From Paracoccus sp. MC1862 (GTDB lineage: Bacteria; Pseudomonadota; Alphaproteobacteria; Rhodobacterales; Rhodobacteraceae), in contig NZ_CP067225.1 of the NCBI RefSeq assembly GCF_016617715.1, forward strand, positions 3,168,001 through 3,232,000: a stretch of 64,000 nt of DNA, read 5' to 3'. Of this stretch, positions 61,941-64,000 are shown one piece after another. Position numbers and translations under genes: made by a program. The notes under the pieces are model-generated. The model saw nothing but the letters and a program-made list of their open reading frames with translations. It ran no database searches and had not been told where the DNA came from. Position 1 is the first letter of the stretch. Each line of letters starts with the position of its first letter.

Positions 61941-62690
61941 TCAGAAGCGCAGGCTGAAGCGGTTGACGAGGCCGATCCGCAGGGCGGGCTGGTCCTTTTC
62001 CTCGATGAACGGGGCGTCGGCGGCATCGCCCGTCAGGCGCGAATATTCCGCCTCGCCCACCACGGCGAGGGTCGGGGTCAGGGCATAGCGCGCCTCGATG
62101 CTGGCGCCGACCGCATAGAAGCCGCCATCGGGGCGATAGGCCGCATAGCCGCTGCGCAGCGATTCGTCCCCGGTCACGCCGAAGAAGGTGCGGGTGAAGC
62201 GGTCGTCGCCGAACTTGCCCTCGATCCCCGGCCAGATGGTCAGGCGGTCATTCGGGGCGATGCGGTATTTCGCGCCGACCGCGCCCACCAGCCCCTCATG
62301 CCCGTCAAAGCCCTTGCGGACCACCAGGTAGCCGCTGGCGGGCCCCTGGGTATAGCGGAAGCGGACACCGGCCTCGATGGTGCGGTCGATGTCGTCAAGC
62401 CCGGTCAGCGCGTCCGAATCATCCGCGTCCCGCCCGCTGCGCCAGTTGATCGTCGGCACCACCCGCAGCCCGTCGGACGATCCGTCCCGCGTCGCGGGCT
62501 GTCCCGGCGCCATCACGTCGAGGTTGCGGAAGATGACCCAGGGCGAGGTCTCCATATCGTCCGAGCCGAGCCAGTCCGGCTCGACCTCGGCGCCAAGGCC
62601 GATGTCGGCGGCAAGGCCCCAGCCGTCCTGGGCATGAGCGGCCAGTGGCAGGGCAAGGGCGGCGAGAAGCAGGGGCAGGCTGGCGCGCAT
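61941..62690 (-). CDS. MipA/OmpV family outer-membrane protein
   Basis: The 249-residue protein starts at ATG 62690 with a signal peptide (MRASLPLLLAALALPLAAHA-Q). The remainder alternates hydrophobic and polar residues as a beta-barrel (GLAADIGLGAEVEPDWLGSDD, RVVPTINWRSGRD, FYAVGASIEARYALTPTLAVVGEAEYSRL) and ends in phenylalanine (NRFSLRF), as expected for BAM substrates. The family includes MltA-interacting scaffold proteins. It is probably a single-gene unit with its own promoter in the 59-base gap to the ABC-F gene. Confidence 0.88.
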   Translation of the reverse strand: MRASLPLLLAALALPLAAHAQDGWGLAADIGLGAEVEPDWLGSDDMETSPWVIFRNLDVMAPGQPATRDGSSDGLRVVPTINWRSGRDADDSDALTGLDDIDRTIEAGVRFRYTQGPASGYLVVRKGFDGHEGLVGAVGAKYRIAPNDRLTIWPGIEGKFGDDRFTRTFFGVTGDESLRSGYAAYRPDGGFYAVGASIEARYALTPTLAVVGEAEYSRLTGDAADAPFIEEKDQPALRIGLVNRFSLRF

Positions 62691-62749
62691 GGGATGTCTC
62701 CGGTGTTCAGAACAAGCATTTGCCGGCGCGCGGTTCGGCGCAAGGGCGA

Positions 62750-64000
62750 TCAGTTGCGTTCGGCCGCTTCCAGCCGTTCCAGCGCGTCCAGCCACAGGGC
62801 CTCGGCGCGGGGCAAGGCCTCGGCCGCCTCGGCGTGCTTGCGGCCCCATTTCTCGGCCTCGGCGGGGTCGTCGTAAAGCGCAGGGTCGGCCATCCTCTCG
62901 CTGATCCTCGCCATCATGTCGGTCAGCTTCCCGACCCGTTCTTCCCCGCGCCGCACCTCGGCCCGCAGGTCGAGGATCTCGTCGCGGCCGGCCTTTTTCG
63001 GGGGCTTGGGGGCTTCCTTGGGCCGCTCGGGTTCCTCGGCCGTCAGCAGCGACTTGCGGTAGGTCTCAAGATCATCCGCATAGGGCGAGACAGCGCCCCC
63101 AGCTACCAGCCACAGCCGCTCGGCCACCAGTTCCAGCAGGTGCATGTCGTGGCTGACCAGCACCACGGCGCCGGTATAGTCGTTCAGCGCCTCGGTCAGC
63201 GCCTCGCGCGATTCGATGTCGAGGTGGTTCGTGGGCTCGTCCAGCACCAGCAAGTGCGGCGCATCGATGGTCGCCAGCAGCAGCGAGAGCCGCGCCTTCT
63301 GCCCGCCCGAGAGGGCGCGGACCTTGGTTTCCGCCTGCGCCTCCATCAGCCCGAAGCCTGCCAGCCGCGCGCGCAGCCGGGCGGGGGCCTCGTCCGGGCG
63401 CAGGCGGCGGACGTGGTCCAGAGGGGTCTCGTCCAGATGCAGCTCGTCCACCTGATGCTGGGCGAAGTAGCCGACGCGCAGCTTGGACGATCGTGCGATC
63501 CGGCCATCCATCGCCGGCAGGCGGTCGGCCAGCAGCTTGGACAGGGTGGATTTGCCCTGCCCGTTGCGGCCCAGCAGGGCGATGCGGTCGTCCTGGTCGA
63601 TCCGCAGGTTCAGCCGTTTCAGCACGGCGCGGTCGCCATAGCCGACCGACACGCCGTCCAGCGCGAGGATCGGCGGCGACAACTGGTCGGGCTGGGGGAA
63701 GGTGAAGCGGTGGAACTTCGCTTCCTCGGGGGCGGTGATCGGCTCCATCTTCGCCAGCGCCTTCAGGCGCGACTGCGCCTGCGCGGCCTTGGTGGCCTTG
63801 GCGCGAAAGCGGTCCACGAAGCTTTGCAAATGGGCGCGGCGGACCTCCTGCTTCTTCGCCTCGGCGGCCTGCAGCGCCCGGCGCTCGGCCCGGATGCGGG
63901 CGAAGCTGTCGTAGCCGCCCGCGTAGAGGTTCAGCTTGCGGTCTTCCAGATGCAGGATCGAGCCCACGGCGCGGTTCAGCAGCCCCCGGTCGTGGCTGAT
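62750..64000 (-). CDS. ABC-F family ATPase (duplicated ATP-binding protein), C-terminal part
   Basis: The gene runs off the right edge, so its start and first ATP-binding domain are outside; the visible 416 codons begin at ISHDRGLLNRAVGSI, the end of domain 1. The linker (P-site tRNA interaction motif region, ALQAAEAKKQEVRRAHLQSF) precedes domain 2 with Walker A LLGRNGQGKSTL, signature LSGGQKARLSLLL, Walker B LLVLDEPTNHLD and the H-loop VLVSHDMHLL. A charged coiled-coil tail follows. ABC-F proteins act on the ribosome rather than in transport. Subfamily (Uup, YheS or EttA type) cannot be settled here. Confidence 0.95.
   Translation of the reverse strand: MSHDRGLLNRAVGSILHLEDRKLNLYAGGYDSFARIRAERRALQAAEAKKQEVRRAHLQSFVDRFRAKATKAAQAQSRLKALAKMEPITAPEEAKFHRFTFPQPDQLSPPILALDGVSVGYGDRAVLKRLNLRIDQDDRIALLGRNGQGKSTLSKLLADRLPAMDGRIARSSKLRVGYFAQHQVDELHLDETPLDHVRRLRPDEAPARLRARLAGFGLMEAQAETKVRALSGGQKARLSLLLATIDAPHLLVLDEPTNHLDIESREALTEALNDYTGAVVLVSHDMHLLELVAERLWLVAGGAVSPYADDLETYRKSLLTAEEPERPKEAPKPPKKAGRDEILDLRAEVRRGEERVGKLTDMMARISERMADPALYDDPAEAEKWGRKHAEAAEALPRAEALWLDALERLEAAERN

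Overview
The window is a GC-rich (roughly two thirds G+C by hand counts) stretch of chromosome from an alphaproteobacterium, almost certainly of the family Rhodobacteraceae and most like Paracoccus. The reasons are the aa3 oxidase cluster in the order coxB-ctaB-orf-ctaG-ctaE-SURF1-thrC, the divergent ethylmalonyl-CoA pathway pair ccr/ecm, a PdhB subunit with its own lipoyl domain, a MipZ ATPase and two perfect CtrA boxes. I see no rRNA, tRNA, CRISPR array, prophage or insertion sequence. This is mostly core chromosome, densely packed in short operons with 1-8 base overlaps.

Region by region. 1-3.9 kb: a di-haem cytochrome c peroxidase cut by the left edge, then prfA-prmC-DUF4167. 4.2-12.1 kb, minus strand: lptF-lptG-lptD-surA-pdxA-rsmA, an outer-membrane biogenesis and RNA-methylation operon. 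12.2-17.9 kb: pepA-holC, a membrane-anchored retropepsin-like protease, tatABC and a DUF815 ATPase. 18.0-21.1 kb: an orphan FliM/SPOA protein, a 609-base non-coding stretch with a CGTGC microsatellite, and dprA. 21.2-31.8 kb: tldD, divergent from the cytochrome oxidase assembly cluster, thrC, an M16 peptidase, a RimJ-type acetyltransferase and a D-2-hydroxyacid dehydrogenase-like flavoprotein. 31.9-37.6 kb: PACE efflux protein, apt, flavin reductase, GNAT, EcsC, RecD-like helicase, a small SFPASDPP-tail protein and a lipocalin. 37.7-42.1 kb: an AT-richer FRG-domain gene overlapping ccr, then ecm. 42.1-45.0 kb: fasciclin, HpcH/HpaI aldolase, AhpD-like protein and a membrane protein. 45.3-50.0 kb: the translation operon ffh-chorismate mutase-rpsP-rimM-orf-trmD-rplS-rpmE. 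50.1-55.7 kb: mipZ and an RND efflux pair. 55.8-60.1 kb, minus strand: ftsB-pdhA-pdhB-pdhC. 60.2-64 kb: DUF1523, a hexapeptide acetyltransferase, a DUF59 protein, MipA/OmpV and an ABC-F ATPase cut by the right edge.

The genes work together as housekeeping blocks: LPS export and outer-membrane folding (lptFGD, surA), protein export (tatABC, ffh), ribosome and tRNA maturation (rsmA, rpsP, rimM, trmD, rplS, rpmE), respiration (coxB/ctaB/ctaG/ctaE/SURF1) and central carbon entry (pdhABC, ccr/ecm).

The less ordinary content is regulatory or structural. It includes TTAA-N7-TTAAC boxes at dprA and between mipZ and a small divergent ORF, twin 12-bp repeats and a three-hairpin leader upstream of ffh, GTGCAT repeats upstream of the chorismate mutase, a family of intergenic GGATATTTGGGC...AAAGAAGAA repeats (seven copies counted), and the FRG gene embedded against ccr. 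I found no large unknown multi-gene system. The FRG gene and the CtrA-linked sites are the best leads.
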